Positions 1 through 8,832 of a stretch of 64,000 nucleotides of DNA are shown here, one piece after another. Both the position numbers and the translations under genes were made by a program. This DNA comes from Candidatus Dormiibacterota bacterium (lineage in GTDB: Bacteria; Chloroflexota; Dormibacteria; Dormibacterales; Dormibacteraceae): positions 1 through 64,000 of the forward strand of contig PLYZ01000017.1 in the NCBI GenBank assembly GCA_003151935.1. The letters run 5' to 3'. Under the pieces are notes generated by a model that searched no databases, was not told where the DNA came from, and saw nothing but the letters and a program-made list of their open reading frames with translations. Each line of letters starts with the position of its first letter. Position 1 is the first letter of the stretch.

Positions 1-30
1 CGACGACTGGCAGGCCTGTTGGACAAAGTC

Positions 31-53
31 ACGGCCGGGCAAAGCCCGGCCGA
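31..53. repeat. REP-like palindrome (acggccgggcaaagcccggccga)
   Basis: GC-rich inverted repeat similar to the copies at 1506, 15086, 16174 and 22562. Confidence 0.5.
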
Positions 54-87
54 CCCTGCGACGTTAGCGGTCAGAAAATCGACTCGA

Positions 88-1485
88 ATGGCTGAAAAGC
101 CCTTCTTCGAGCCGCTCTCCGCACGCGACGCGTGGTTTCTCTACGCGGAGCGACCACACACGCCGCTCGACATCGGCACCGTCTACGTGTTCGAGGGCGG
201 TTCTCGGGTACCGGGCGGACGCGGCGCGCTGGGGGTCGAGGAGACGGTCAAAGAGAGGATCCATATGGTTCCGCGCTACCGGCAGCGCATCCACCGCGTG
301 CCATGGAACCTCGCGCATCCCGTCTGGGTCGACGACCCGCACTTCGACCTCGGCGCGCATATCCGCCGTGAGGTGCTGCCGCCGCCAGGAGACGGCGCGT
401 CGCTCAGGCGCCTGGTGATGCGGATCCTGGCGCGTCCGCTGGACATGCGCCGGCCGCTTTGGGAGATGACGATCGTCACCGGTCTGCGCGGCGACAGGGT
501 GGTGATCGTCAACCGTGCCCACCACGCGATGGTCGATGGCGTGTCATCGGTCGACATCCTGGCGCTGTTGCTGGATCCCGAGCCCGAGGGCTACACGCCC
601 GAGCCGCCGGCGGATGGCTGGCAGCCTCGGCCCGCACCGTCGGACTGGCAGCTGATCCGGCCTCTCCTGTGGAACTTCCATCCAGCGGAGAAAGGTGAGC
701 GGACTCGGCTGCCCGCGCTCTGGCGCACACGACGCCTGCCATGGACCGGCATGCTGCGGCTGAGCGGCACGATGTTCAGGCCGAGTCCCGACCTCTTCTT
801 CAACCGCAAGATCGGTACCCAGCGCACCGGGCGCGGGCTGAAGGTTCCGCTTGCATCGTTCAAGGCCCTGAAGGACCGCTTCGGCTGCACCGTCAACGAC
901 GCGGTGCTTGCGGTGGTCTCGGAGGGTCTTCACCGCTGGTTCAAGGGCCGCGGCGAGAGCGTGCCCGAGAAGGTGCGTGTCTTCTGTCCCGTCAGCGTCC
1001 GCAGCGACGACGGACATGGCCACCTCGGGAACCAGATCAGCGGCATGGTGCTGGAGCTGCCCACCGGCGATCTGACCATCGAGCAGCGGCTGCGCCAGAT
1101 CAAAGTGACCACCGGCGATTTGAAGCGCACGCGGCAGGCGGTCGCCGCCGACAAGCTGGCAGGTCTTGCGGACTGGGCTCCGGCGTCCCTTCTGGTGCTG
1201 GCCGGCCGGCTGATGTCGAACCCACAGGCAGGAGCCAACATCAACGTCACCAACATCCCCGGTCCGCAGTTCCCGCTTTACTCAGGGGGCGCCCAGCTCC
1301 TGGAGGTGTGGCCGTTTGCGCCGCTTTACCCGTCGATGGGGCTCGGCGTCGCGATCGTCTCCTACAACGGCGATGCGTATTTCGGGCTCACCGCGGACCC
1401 GGGCATCGTCCCCGACGTGGAGGAGTTCACCACCAGGCTCGAAGAGGCCGCCGCGCAGTGCACGGAGCTGGCGACTGCGGGTTAG
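88..1485 (+). CDS. WS/DGAT-type O-acyltransferase (wax ester synthase/diacylglycerol acyltransferase family)
   Basis: ORF contains HHxxxDG catalytic motif (NRAHHAMVDGVSS) and the conserved family C-terminus (NINVTNIPGPQFPLY). Start moved from 19 to ATG 88 because a REP-like palindrome occupies 31-53. Confidence 0.88.
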   Translation: MAEKPFFEPLSARDAWFLYAERPHTPLDIGTVYVFEGGSRVPGGRGALGVEETVKERIHMVPRYRQRIHRVPWNLAHPVWVDDPHFDLGAHIRREVLPPPGDGASLRRLVMRILARPLDMRRPLWEMTIVTGLRGDRVVIVNRAHHAMVDGVSSVDILALLLDPEPEGYTPEPPADGWQPRPAPSDWQLIRPLLWNFHPAEKGERTRLPALWRTRRLPWTGMLRLSGTMFRPSPDLFFNRKIGTQRTGRGLKVPLASFKALKDRFGCTVNDAVLAVVSEGLHRWFKGRGESVPEKVRVFCPVSVRSDDGHGHLGNQISGMVLELPTGDLTIEQRLRQIKVTTGDLKRTRQAVAADKLAGLADWAPASLLVLAGRLMSNPQAGANINVTNIPGPQFPLYSGGAQLLEVWPFAPLYPSMGLGVAIVSYNGDAYFGLTADPGIVPDVEEFTTRLEEAAAQCTELATAG

Positions 1486-1505
1486 CCCTGTGCGTTTTTC
1501 CAATT

Positions 1506-1540
1506 TCGTGGCTTGTAGGCCGGATTCAATCCGGCCGTCC
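1506..1540 (+). repeat. REP-like dispersed palindromic repeat
   Basis: tcgtggcttgtaggccggattcaatccggccgtcc; closely matches the reverse complement of 16174-16207. Confidence 0.65.
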
Positions 1541-1641
1541 CCGACGTACTTGATTCCCGCGATGCGTCGCCAGGAGTAGCCACTAAATCAAGTCCCCTCG
1601 ATATACCGGAATGGGAGCAGCCACGCGCGTAGCGCCTGGCG

Positions 1642-1672
1642 ATCAGGGAAAACCATCCGGGTTTTCCCTGAT
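1642..1672. terminator. Probable bidirectional terminator hairpin
   Basis: Perfect 12-bp inverted repeat atcagggaaaac / gttttccctgat with 7-nt loop, 4 nt beyond the stop of the minus-strand S9-FHA gene. Confidence 0.7.
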
Positions 1673-1676
1673 ACCT

Positions 1677-4600
1677 CTAGCTCTCCAGGCTGAAGCGCAT
1701 CGTGTTCTGGCCGATGGCGATCAGGTCGCCGTCGGCCAGCTGCTTTTCGATCACGGGCTCGCCGTTGACCAGGGTGCCGTTGGTGCTCCCGAGGTCGCTG
1801 ATCCAGAAGAATCCGTTGCGCACCTCGATCCTGCCGTGGTGACCCGAGGTCGCCGGGTCACCGACGACGACTTCGTTGTCCGGCGCCCGGCCGACGGTCA
1901 CCATCTGGCTGGGGAGTGCGACGATCCGGCCCGCAAACGGCCCTGACTCGAAGGTGAGTAGGGCGGCGAAGGCCGTGCCCGCGGCGATATGCTCAATCGG
2001 CACTGCCTGAAGCGACACCGTGCGCCGGGAGTCGGACGGCGCCTCGGAGTGCTGCCACGCGGGGATGATCGAGGTTGCCTCCTCGAACGTCTCGGGCTGC
2101 GGCGTGGGAGATCCGTTGCCGGGTGACGTGCTACCCGGCCAGCGCACCATCGTGGACGGGACGCCGTCGTCGTCAGGGTTGGGCACGGGTGGGCGCGTGA
2201 CCTGGGTCGACTGCGCGGACGGCTCCGGCTCGGCAGCCATGACAGCCGGCTCGGGCGCTGGTTCCACTTCCGCCGCGACCGGGGGTTCGGCCGGCTCGGA
2301 CTCCGACGCGGACTCGACGGCAGCGACCGGGGGCTCTGGTTCAAGCTCCGGCTCCGGCTCGGCTTCGGGCTCCGACTCCGGCTCAGGTTCGGCTGCGACC
2401 ACGGGCTCTGATTCCGGCTCCGGTTCAGATTGGGGGGCATGATCGGGCTCTCGCCCGGGATCGGAGTCCTGCTCAGCCTGCAGCCAGGGTTCCGAAGCTT
2501 CGGGCTCCATCCCCTCTTCCGCCGGCGGGGCGGGGTGCGCCTCGACCTCCTCCACATCTTCTTCCGCCCCCGCCACGGGTAGGGTCGGGTTCAGGGGCGC
2601 CTCGAGCTCTGCAACCGGCTCCGGCTCCGGCTCCGCTTCGGCCTCTCCCACGGCCTCCGGCTCGGGGAGATCAGGGAGCGCCTCAGGTTCGGCGAGCTCC
2701 GCCTCGGACGCCGCCGCATCCACCACCGGCTCGACCGGGGCCAGGGTCTGGAGCACCATCGTGTCCGTCTCCACCTCCGCTTCGGGCGCCGGGGCCTGCA
2801 GCTCGGCGAGGGCAGCGGGTTCGGCGTCCGCCGGCTCAGGCTGCGGCTCCGGCTGCGGCTCGGGCACGGCCTCCTCAGCGGGCGGAGCCGGCACCGCCGC
2901 TTCCATTGGCATCGGAGCCGGTATCGCCGGCTCGGATGGCAGCTCGCGCGTCGCGAACGTGGGTACCGGAAGCAGCTGGGTGGCGGCCTCGCTGATGGGA
3001 TCCGTCGCCGCCGTGCCAAGGAAGCGCTCGAACCAGGCGGAGATGCGGCGCAGGCGCTCCACGCGACGGTCGGGCCGTCCGTTGCGCGAGAGATCGTGCG
3101 ACTCCTCAGGGAAGCGAACCATCTCGACCGTCTTGCCCAGCAGGCGCATAGCGCCGAAGAGCTCTTCGGACTGGGAGATGGCGCAGCGCAGATCCATCTC
3201 GCCACACGTGAGCAGGAGCGGCGTCCGGATGTTCTGCACGTACCGGATCGGCGAACGCCTCCAGAGCTCGTCGAGATCTGGCCAGGGCGGAGGCCCGAGC
3301 TCGAGGGTGCCCCAGAGCACGATGTCGTGCTGGGCGTACTCGCTCACCAGGTTGGAGATGGAGCGCATGGAAACCGCGGCGGAGAAGCGATTGGTCTGGC
3401 CGATCGCCCAGTTGGTCATGTAGCCGCCGTATGACCCACCACCGATTCCCAATCGATTCGTGTCGACGTAGCCGGTTCGTTCGATGGCCTGGTCGAGCGC
3501 GCTCATCAGGTCCAGGTAGTCCTTGCCACCCCAGTCGCGAACCACCTCGCGGCGGAAGCGCTCGCCGTAACCATCCGAGCCGCGCGGATTGACATACAGC
3601 ACCACGTAGCCCATGCCGGCAAGCACCTGCAGTTCGTGGAAAAACGCCCAGCCGTACTGGCCGTGCGGACCGCCATGGACCTCCAACACCGTCGGGTGCA
3701 GCTTCTGCGCGTTGAGCGCCTCGGGCTTCAGCAGCCAGCCTTCGATCACCCAGCCGTCTGGCGCGGTGAACTCGTGGCGCTCCGGTTGGGCGACATATCG
3801 GTCGTGCAGCCACGGGTTGAGGTCCGTGAGCCGCGCCTCCGCGCCCTGGGTGAGTATGTGCAGCTCACCCGGCTGACTCGCGTCGGACGCGGCGAACGCC
3901 ACCACCCCGGACGCGAGGTCGAAATCGAAGATGCGCCGCTGGCCGCCGGCCTCCTGGCGGATGGCGCCCTCCAGGTCGCAGGAGTACAAACCGGCGACGC
4001 CTGGACCGCTGGCGAGGAAGTAGATCCGGTCTCCATCTTGTGACCAGCAGAGCCGGCTGCCGTGGCCGGCCTTCATGTCGGTAATCACCGTGTCGGACAC
4101 GGCCTGGTCGAAAGCGGCGGTCAGGCAGCGCGGTCCCTCACCCGTCAGCGGCACCACCCACAGGCGCTCCAGAAACCCGTTGTCCGGGCCGTTCGGAGCG
4201 ATGAAGGCGATGAGATCGCCCCGCGGCGACCATGCGGGCGAGGCCAGGTTGAGGCCGCCTCCAAGCCGGTGCCGGTTCCCGGCGAGGTCGACCACGTACA
4301 GGTTCAGCTCGCGTTGCATGTCGGCCGCCGGCTCCGCGTTTCCCGACACGACCAGCCTGTTGCCGTCGGGCGACCAGTCGAACCCGGTGACGTCCCAGGC
4401 GCCGGTGGTCAGCTGAGTAACGGTCCCGCCAAGCGCCGACACAACAAAGAGGTGGTGATACCTGCCGTCGACAAAACCCTGGCCGTCGTGCTTGTAATTG
4501 AGTCGCCGGGCAATCCGGGCCACAGGGGTGCGGCGCAGCTGGTCTCGTCCTTCCGGCGGGCGCGGGTCGTCCACCACCGCCTCCGGGTCGGACAGCACTG

Positions 4601-4982
4601 TGCCGATGAAGGCGATCCTGCTTCCGTCGGGAGACCACAGCGGGCTCGAGGCGCCTTCCGAGACAGAGCTCAGCTGCCGGGTCTCGCCTGCGCCGCCGAT
4701 GTCGAGCACGAAGAGCTGATCCGCCGGGCCGGCCTTGCTCATGAACGCAAGGCGGCGACCGTCAGGCGACCATTCCGGGGAATGATCTCGTCGAGGGGCG
4801 CCTGTCGGCTCGATCGGCTCCGGCTCGAGAAGCCTGCGAACCACGACCCGGCTGCGGTTCTGCCGCGCCTCCGCATCGGCCGATCCGAGCTGATAGGCGA
4901 CGCGTTCGCCATCGCGACTCAGCCGGACGTGGTCGATCCAGCGAAATCGATAAATGTCTTCGGCGCCAATCGGGGCGAGCAC
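1677..4982 (-). CDS. S9-family prolyl oligopeptidase/acylaminoacyl-peptidase with long Pro/Glu-rich linker and C-terminal FHA domain
   Basis: Beta-propeller repeats (WSPDGxRLAF), catalytic serine motif GGGSYGGYMTNW, about 340-aa PE-rich linker, then FHA core VGRAPDNEVVVGDPATSGHHGRIEV...DLGSTNGTLVNG. Confidence 0.9.
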   Translation of the reverse strand: MLAPIGAEDIYRFRWIDHVRLSRDGERVAYQLGSADAEARQNRSRVVVRRLLEPEPIEPTGAPRRDHSPEWSPDGRRLAFMSKAGPADQLFVLDIGGAGETRQLSSVSEGASSPLWSPDGSRIAFIGTVLSDPEAVVDDPRPPEGRDQLRRTPVARIARRLNYKHDGQGFVDGRYHHLFVVSALGGTVTQLTTGAWDVTGFDWSPDGNRLVVSGNAEPAADMQRELNLYVVDLAGNRHRLGGGLNLASPAWSPRGDLIAFIAPNGPDNGFLERLWVVPLTGEGPRCLTAAFDQAVSDTVITDMKAGHGSRLCWSQDGDRIYFLASGPGVAGLYSCDLEGAIRQEAGGQRRIFDFDLASGVVAFAASDASQPGELHILTQGAEARLTDLNPWLHDRYVAQPERHEFTAPDGWVIEGWLLKPEALNAQKLHPTVLEVHGGPHGQYGWAFFHELQVLAGMGYVVLYVNPRGSDGYGERFRREVVRDWGGKDYLDLMSALDQAIERTGYVDTNRLGIGGGSYGGYMTNWAIGQTNRFSAAVSMRSISNLVSEYAQHDIVLWGTLELGPPPWPDLDELWRRSPIRYVQNIRTPLLLTCGEMDLRCAISQSEELFGAMRLLGKTVEMVRFPEESHDLSRNGRPDRRVERLRRISAWFERFLGTAATDPISEAATQLLPVPTFATRELPSEPAIPAPMPMEAAVPAPPAEEAVPEPQPEPQPEPADAEPAALAELQAPAPEAEVETDTMVLQTLAPVEPVVDAAASEAELAEPEALPDLPEPEAVGEAEAEPEPEPVAELEAPLNPTLPVAGAEEDVEEVEAHPAPPAEEGMEPEASEPWLQAEQDSDPGREPDHAPQSEPEPESEPVVAAEPEPESEPEAEPEPELEPEPPVAAVESASESEPAEPPVAAEVEPAPEPAVMAAEPEPSAQSTQVTRPPVPNPDDDGVPSTMVRWPGSTSPGNGSPTPQPETFEEATSIIPAWQHSEAPSDSRRTVSLQAVPIEHIAAGTAFAALLTFESGPFAGRIVALPSQMVTVGRAPDNEVVVGDPATSGHHGRIEVRNGFFWISDLGSTNGTLVNGEPVIEKQLADGDLIAIGQNTMRFSLES

Positions 4983-5071
4983 AGGCGTCCACCGATGCTA
5001 TCAGTAGGCAACATGCTTTCGGTAACCGACCATGTGAGCACGGCACCGTATCGTCTGCGGGTACACCACCT

Positions 5072-6580
5072 GTGATGACTCGACTCAGCCGCCGCCAGGC
5101 GGCCATCCGCGGGTTCGGCTGGGGCGCGATCGCCGGGCTGGCGTTCGTCGCCCTGATGTACCTGGCGAACCTCTTGCTGGGACTTCGAACTCTTCCTCAG
5201 CTGCTCAACCAGCCGCTCCTTTCGATCATGCCCGGCTTCGTCTTCGGCTTCTTGATCGACACGCTCCAGCACGGCGGTAAGGTCGTCGAGGAATTCGGGC
5301 TGATCGTCGCGATGGTCGTCGGGCTGGGCGTGCTGGGCGCCGCCTGGGCCGTCGCGAGCCGCCGCTGGAACACCCAGTACCTGGCCCTGACGTTCGCCGG
5401 CATCGGCTGGCTGGTGGTGGCGGCGATCTTGCTGCCGCTCGGTGGCGCGGGCTTCCTGGGCTTGAACGACGGGCCGGCCACGCCCATCATCTGGGCCGCG
5501 CTGTTCGCCGTTTACAGCGTCGTGCTGCAGCTGGGCCGCGACGCGAGCGGCGACGCCGCCGTGGACGAGGGACGGCGGCGGCTGCTCGGCACCCTGCCGA
5601 TCACGATCGGGGCGATCAGCCTCGGCGTGCTGGCTTTCAGGCTGCTGCCCGACTGGTATTCGGCGATCTTCAACCCGCCGGAGGCCGGCCTGCGGGGTCC
5701 GGCGCCGGAGATCACGCCGGTGGAGAACTTCTACGTCGTGTCGAAGAACTTCAGCGATCCGGTGGTTGACGCGCAGGGATGGAGTTTGGCCGTGGGCGGG
5801 CTGGTCGACCGGCCGCTCAAGCTGTCGCTTACTGACCTCCGAGCGCTGCCGGGCATCAACGAGTACGTGACTCTGGAGTGCGTCAGCAATGACGTTGGGG
5901 GCGGCCTGATGAGCACCGGCAGCTTCACCGGGGTCAAGCTGGCCGACCTCATCGACATGGCCGGGGCTCGGGCGTCGGGGACGTGGGTCGCGTTCACGGC
6001 TCGAGATGGATATACGGAGAGCATTCCGGTCAGCATGGTGCGGGCCTCCCCGGAGATCATCGTCGCCTACGATCTCGACGGTGCGCCCCTGCCCGTGAGC
6101 CATGGGTTCCCGGCGCGCATGGTGATCCCGGGCCTCTACGGCATGAAGGGCCCTAAGTGGCTCGACCGAATCGATCTCGTCAATCACGAGAGCGGCGGTT
6201 ACTGGGAGCAGCAGGGCTGGGACCACAACCCAATCGTCAAGACCACTTCGCGCATTGATATGCCCAAGGACAGCGACGTCATCAAGCTCGGTCCGGTATC
6301 GGTCTCCGGCGTGGCGTTTGCGGGGACGCGAGGGATCGTCAAGGTGGACGTGAGCACTGATGGCGGGGCTAGCTGGAGCGCGGTGCCCTTCCGCGCGCCG
6401 CTTTCGAGTTGGACATGGGTGTTGTGGACGATGGATTGGACGCCGCCGAAAGAGGGCGCTTACCGGCTTGTGGTGCGGGCCACCGATGGGTCGGGCAATC
6501 TGCAGGATAAGAACAGCACGCCTAGCTACCCGAATGGGGCTTCTGGGTACCACTCCATCCACGTCGACATTAGTAAGTAA
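5072..6580 (+). CDS. Membrane-anchored molybdopterin-dependent oxidoreductase (sulfite oxidase/YedY-like superfamily)
   Basis: N-terminal multi-TM region; catalytic domain with Cys-ligand motif YVTLECVSNDVGG and C-terminal dimerisation-like domain. Confidence 0.85.
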   Translation: MMTRLSRRQAAIRGFGWGAIAGLAFVALMYLANLLLGLRTLPQLLNQPLLSIMPGFVFGFLIDTLQHGGKVVEEFGLIVAMVVGLGVLGAAWAVASRRWNTQYLALTFAGIGWLVVAAILLPLGGAGFLGLNDGPATPIIWAALFAVYSVVLQLGRDASGDAAVDEGRRRLLGTLPITIGAISLGVLAFRLLPDWYSAIFNPPEAGLRGPAPEITPVENFYVVSKNFSDPVVDAQGWSLAVGGLVDRPLKLSLTDLRALPGINEYVTLECVSNDVGGGLMSTGSFTGVKLADLIDMAGARASGTWVAFTARDGYTESIPVSMVRASPEIIVAYDLDGAPLPVSHGFPARMVIPGLYGMKGPKWLDRIDLVNHESGGYWEQQGWDHNPIVKTTSRIDMPKDSDVIKLGPVSVSGVAFAGTRGIVKVDVSTDGGASWSAVPFRAPLSSWTWVLWTMDWTPPKEGAYRLVVRATDGSGNLQDKNSTPSYPNGASGYHSIHVDISK

Positions 6581-6639
6581 CCGGGCGGGAGAAGGACTGG
6601 GAAAAGGAACGCGCGCCGCGAACCGTCTCGGCGCCGACG

Positions 6640-6899
6640 ATGCGGGCGTTACGAGTAAGAGACAAAGGCTGCCGGTTTCCCGGCCGCGACCGCAGGTCAA
6701 CTGGTCGAGTCCTCATCACATCATTCACTGGGCAAGAGGTGGCCCGAACAATCTGCCAAACATGGGTCTGGTCTGCTACTACCACCATCGGTTCGTGCAT
6801 GAAGGCGGCTGGCAGGTTATCAAGTCGGGCAGGGAGTTCAGGTTCCTGCCACCGGAGCGGGTCGTGATGAGGCGGGCGGGCGGGCCGGGTTTGAGGTAG
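6640..6899 (+). pseudogene. Frameshifted 3' remnant of an HNH endonuclease (DUF222/13E12-type)
   Basis: Frame 1 encodes ALRVRDKGCRFPGRDR. The continuation VNWSSPHHIIHWARGGPNNLPNMGLVCYYHHRFVHEGGWQV lies in another frame, switching near 6690-6700. No intact N-terminus. Confidence 0.7.
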
Positions 6900-6910
6900 G
6901 CGGCTTGCCC

Positions 6911-8224
6911 CTACTTCATCGTCCAGAGAGCTTTCACCGTGTCCCAGCCCATCTTGAGCATGCCCTCCTTGCGAAGCATCTTGAAGATCTTCGACTGCTT
7001 CTCCCACTTCGAGGCGCCGTCGACACGGAAGAACTCGTCCAGCGCACGGTCCATCACCTGTGGGTACTTGGTCAGCATCTGGGGATTGTGCTCGAGCAGC
7101 GGCACCGCGCCGTCGTACTTGCGCATGTCGGCCATGATCCAGGAGTGGTCGAGCCTGCCTTTGTACTCGGCCAGCCGGCGCTCCGAGAAGTCCTCGGCCT
7201 CCTTGCAGTGAACCACCGTCTCGCCCGCCAGCCGGCCTGACTCCATCGCGAGGTTCGAGCCTTCGCGGTGCACCGGGTTGGAGAGCATCGCCGCGTCGCC
7301 GCACACCAGGTAGCCCGGACCGTAGACCTTGGGGATCCCGCGATGACCGCCCTCCGGGATCAGGTGCGCCAGGTACTCCACCGTCTCGGCGCCGCGCAGC
7401 AGCGGCTTCACCGCGGGGTGCTTCTTGAAATGCTCCATCAGGTCGTTCGGGCTGCGCAGCGTTTGGTTGAACTCGCTCAGCAGCGCGCCTCCACCGACGG
7501 ACAGCGTGTCCTTGTTCGTGTAGATGAACATGAAGCCGGACATGCCCATCGTCGAGTCGCCGAAGCACTCGATGGTGCACCCGTCGCCCGGATCGCAGTT
7601 GAACCGTTCCTCGATCAGTCCTGCATCGAGCTGCATGATCTCTTTCACGGCCATCGCGACCTCGTTCGGGCGCAGCTTCCGGCGTAGGGGCTTGCCATCG
7701 ATCAGGGTTTTCTCGAGCAAGCCCGTACCCAGGCCGATGCCCTCGCAGACGATCGTCACGTCCGCATAGACGTCGTCGCCTCGGCCCGTCCCGGCACCAA
7801 CCACGCGGCCGTTCTTGACGATCAGCCGATCGACCACGGTTTCGGGCACGACCACCGCGCCGGCCTTCTCGGCCTGCTCGGCAAACCACGCATCGAACCG
7901 AGCCCGGAGGACTGAGTAGGAGTGCGGCTTCGTCTTGTTGCGGAGGTTCTTGTAGTCGAGACCGATGGCAGCGTCGGGCGTCATCATCCAACGCCGCTCT
8001 TCGATGATCGGACGCTCCAGTGGAGCCTCCTTCCACGCGTCGCCTACGATCTCTTCGAGGTAGTGGTTGTAGAGGATGCCCCCCATCACGTTCTTCGAGC
8101 CCGGCCTGGCTCCCCGCTCCAGCAGGGCGACGTTTAGACCGGCCTTGGCCATGGTGATTGCGGCGGCCGAGCCCGCCGGACCGGCGCCGACGATCACGGC
8201 GTCGAACTTCTCCTCGTCAGCCAT
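6911..8224 (-). CDS. fixC: FixC-like electron transfer flavoprotein-quinone oxidoreductase (FAD-dependent)
   Basis: N-terminal GxGxxG FAD motif (VIVGAGPAGSAAAITMAKAG), GSKNVMGGILY, and C-terminal FixC-type sequence. Confidence 0.85.
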   Translation of the reverse strand: MADEEKFDAVIVGAGPAGSAAAITMAKAGLNVALLERGARPGSKNVMGGILYNHYLEEIVGDAWKEAPLERPIIEERRWMMTPDAAIGLDYKNLRNKTKPHSYSVLRARFDAWFAEQAEKAGAVVVPETVVDRLIVKNGRVVGAGTGRGDDVYADVTIVCEGIGLGTGLLEKTLIDGKPLRRKLRPNEVAMAVKEIMQLDAGLIEERFNCDPGDGCTIECFGDSTMGMSGFMFIYTNKDTLSVGGGALLSEFNQTLRSPNDLMEHFKKHPAVKPLLRGAETVEYLAHLIPEGGHRGIPKVYGPGYLVCGDAAMLSNPVHREGSNLAMESGRLAGETVVHCKEAEDFSERRLAEYKGRLDHSWIMADMRKYDGAVPLLEHNPQMLTKYPQVMDRALDEFFRVDGASKWEKQSKIFKMLRKEGMLKMGWDTVKALWTMK

Positions 8225-8233
8225 TCACGCAAA

Positions 8234-8827
8234 TTGAAACTCATTGGGCTGACGGGCGGCGCCGGCTCTGGGAAGTCGACCGTGTCCGCGATGCTGCGGG
8301 AGCTCGGCGCGGTCATCGTCGACGCGGACGAGGCTGCCCACGCTGCGTACGAACCAGGCAGTCCTGGCTTCGACGCGGTGGTCCTCGAGTTCGGGCCCGA
8401 ATACGCACGGGACGGGCGCATCGACCGCGCGGGGTTGGGCGAGCTCGTCTTCCACGACCCTGACGCCCGTAGCCGCTTGAACGCGATCGTGCACCCCCTC
8501 GTGAGGGATTGGATGGCGGCGGGCACCGCCGAGGCGATTGAGGCCGGCGCTGAGGTCGTCGTGCAGGACGTTCCCCTGCTTTTCGAGAACGGGCTCGAGC
8601 ACCTTTATTCGACGGTCCTGCTCGTCTATGTGCCCGAGGACTTTCAGCTAAAGAGGCTGGTCGAAGGCCGCGGCCTCACCGAGGACAGGGCTCGGGCGAT
8701 GATCGCCGCGCAGATGCCCATCGAGGAGAAGCGCAAGCTCGCGGCCCACGTGATCGACAACAGCGACACCCGCGGGGCGACCCGGCGGCAGGTCGAGCGC
8801 ATCTGGAAAGAGTTGCTCGCGACGTAG
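8234..8827 (+). CDS. coaE: Dephospho-CoA kinase
   Basis: MKLIGLTGGAGSGKSTVSAMLRELGAVIVDADEAAH P-loop and CoaE signature. Confidence 0.95.
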   Translation: MKLIGLTGGAGSGKSTVSAMLRELGAVIVDADEAAHAAYEPGSPGFDAVVLEFGPEYARDGRIDRAGLGELVFHDPDARSRLNAIVHPLVRDWMAAGTAEAIEAGAEVVVQDVPLLFENGLEHLYSTVLLVYVPEDFQLKRLVEGRGLTEDRARAMIAAQMPIEEKRKLAAHVIDNSDTRGATRRQVERIWKELLAT

Positions 8828-8832
8828 GCCGG

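Noticed and set aside
2020-3423. Plus-strand Gly/Ser-rich ORFs (2020-2442, 2761-3423) that look like GSGSGS repeat proteins
   Set aside because: They are the antisense frames of the Pro/Glu-rich linker of the S9-FHA gene; low-complexity artefact.
4919-6700. 593-aa minus-strand ORF over the SUOX-like gene
   Set aside because: No recognisable domain; Arg/Pro/His/Asp-rich shadow frame typical of high-GC DNA, antisense to a clearly homologous gene.
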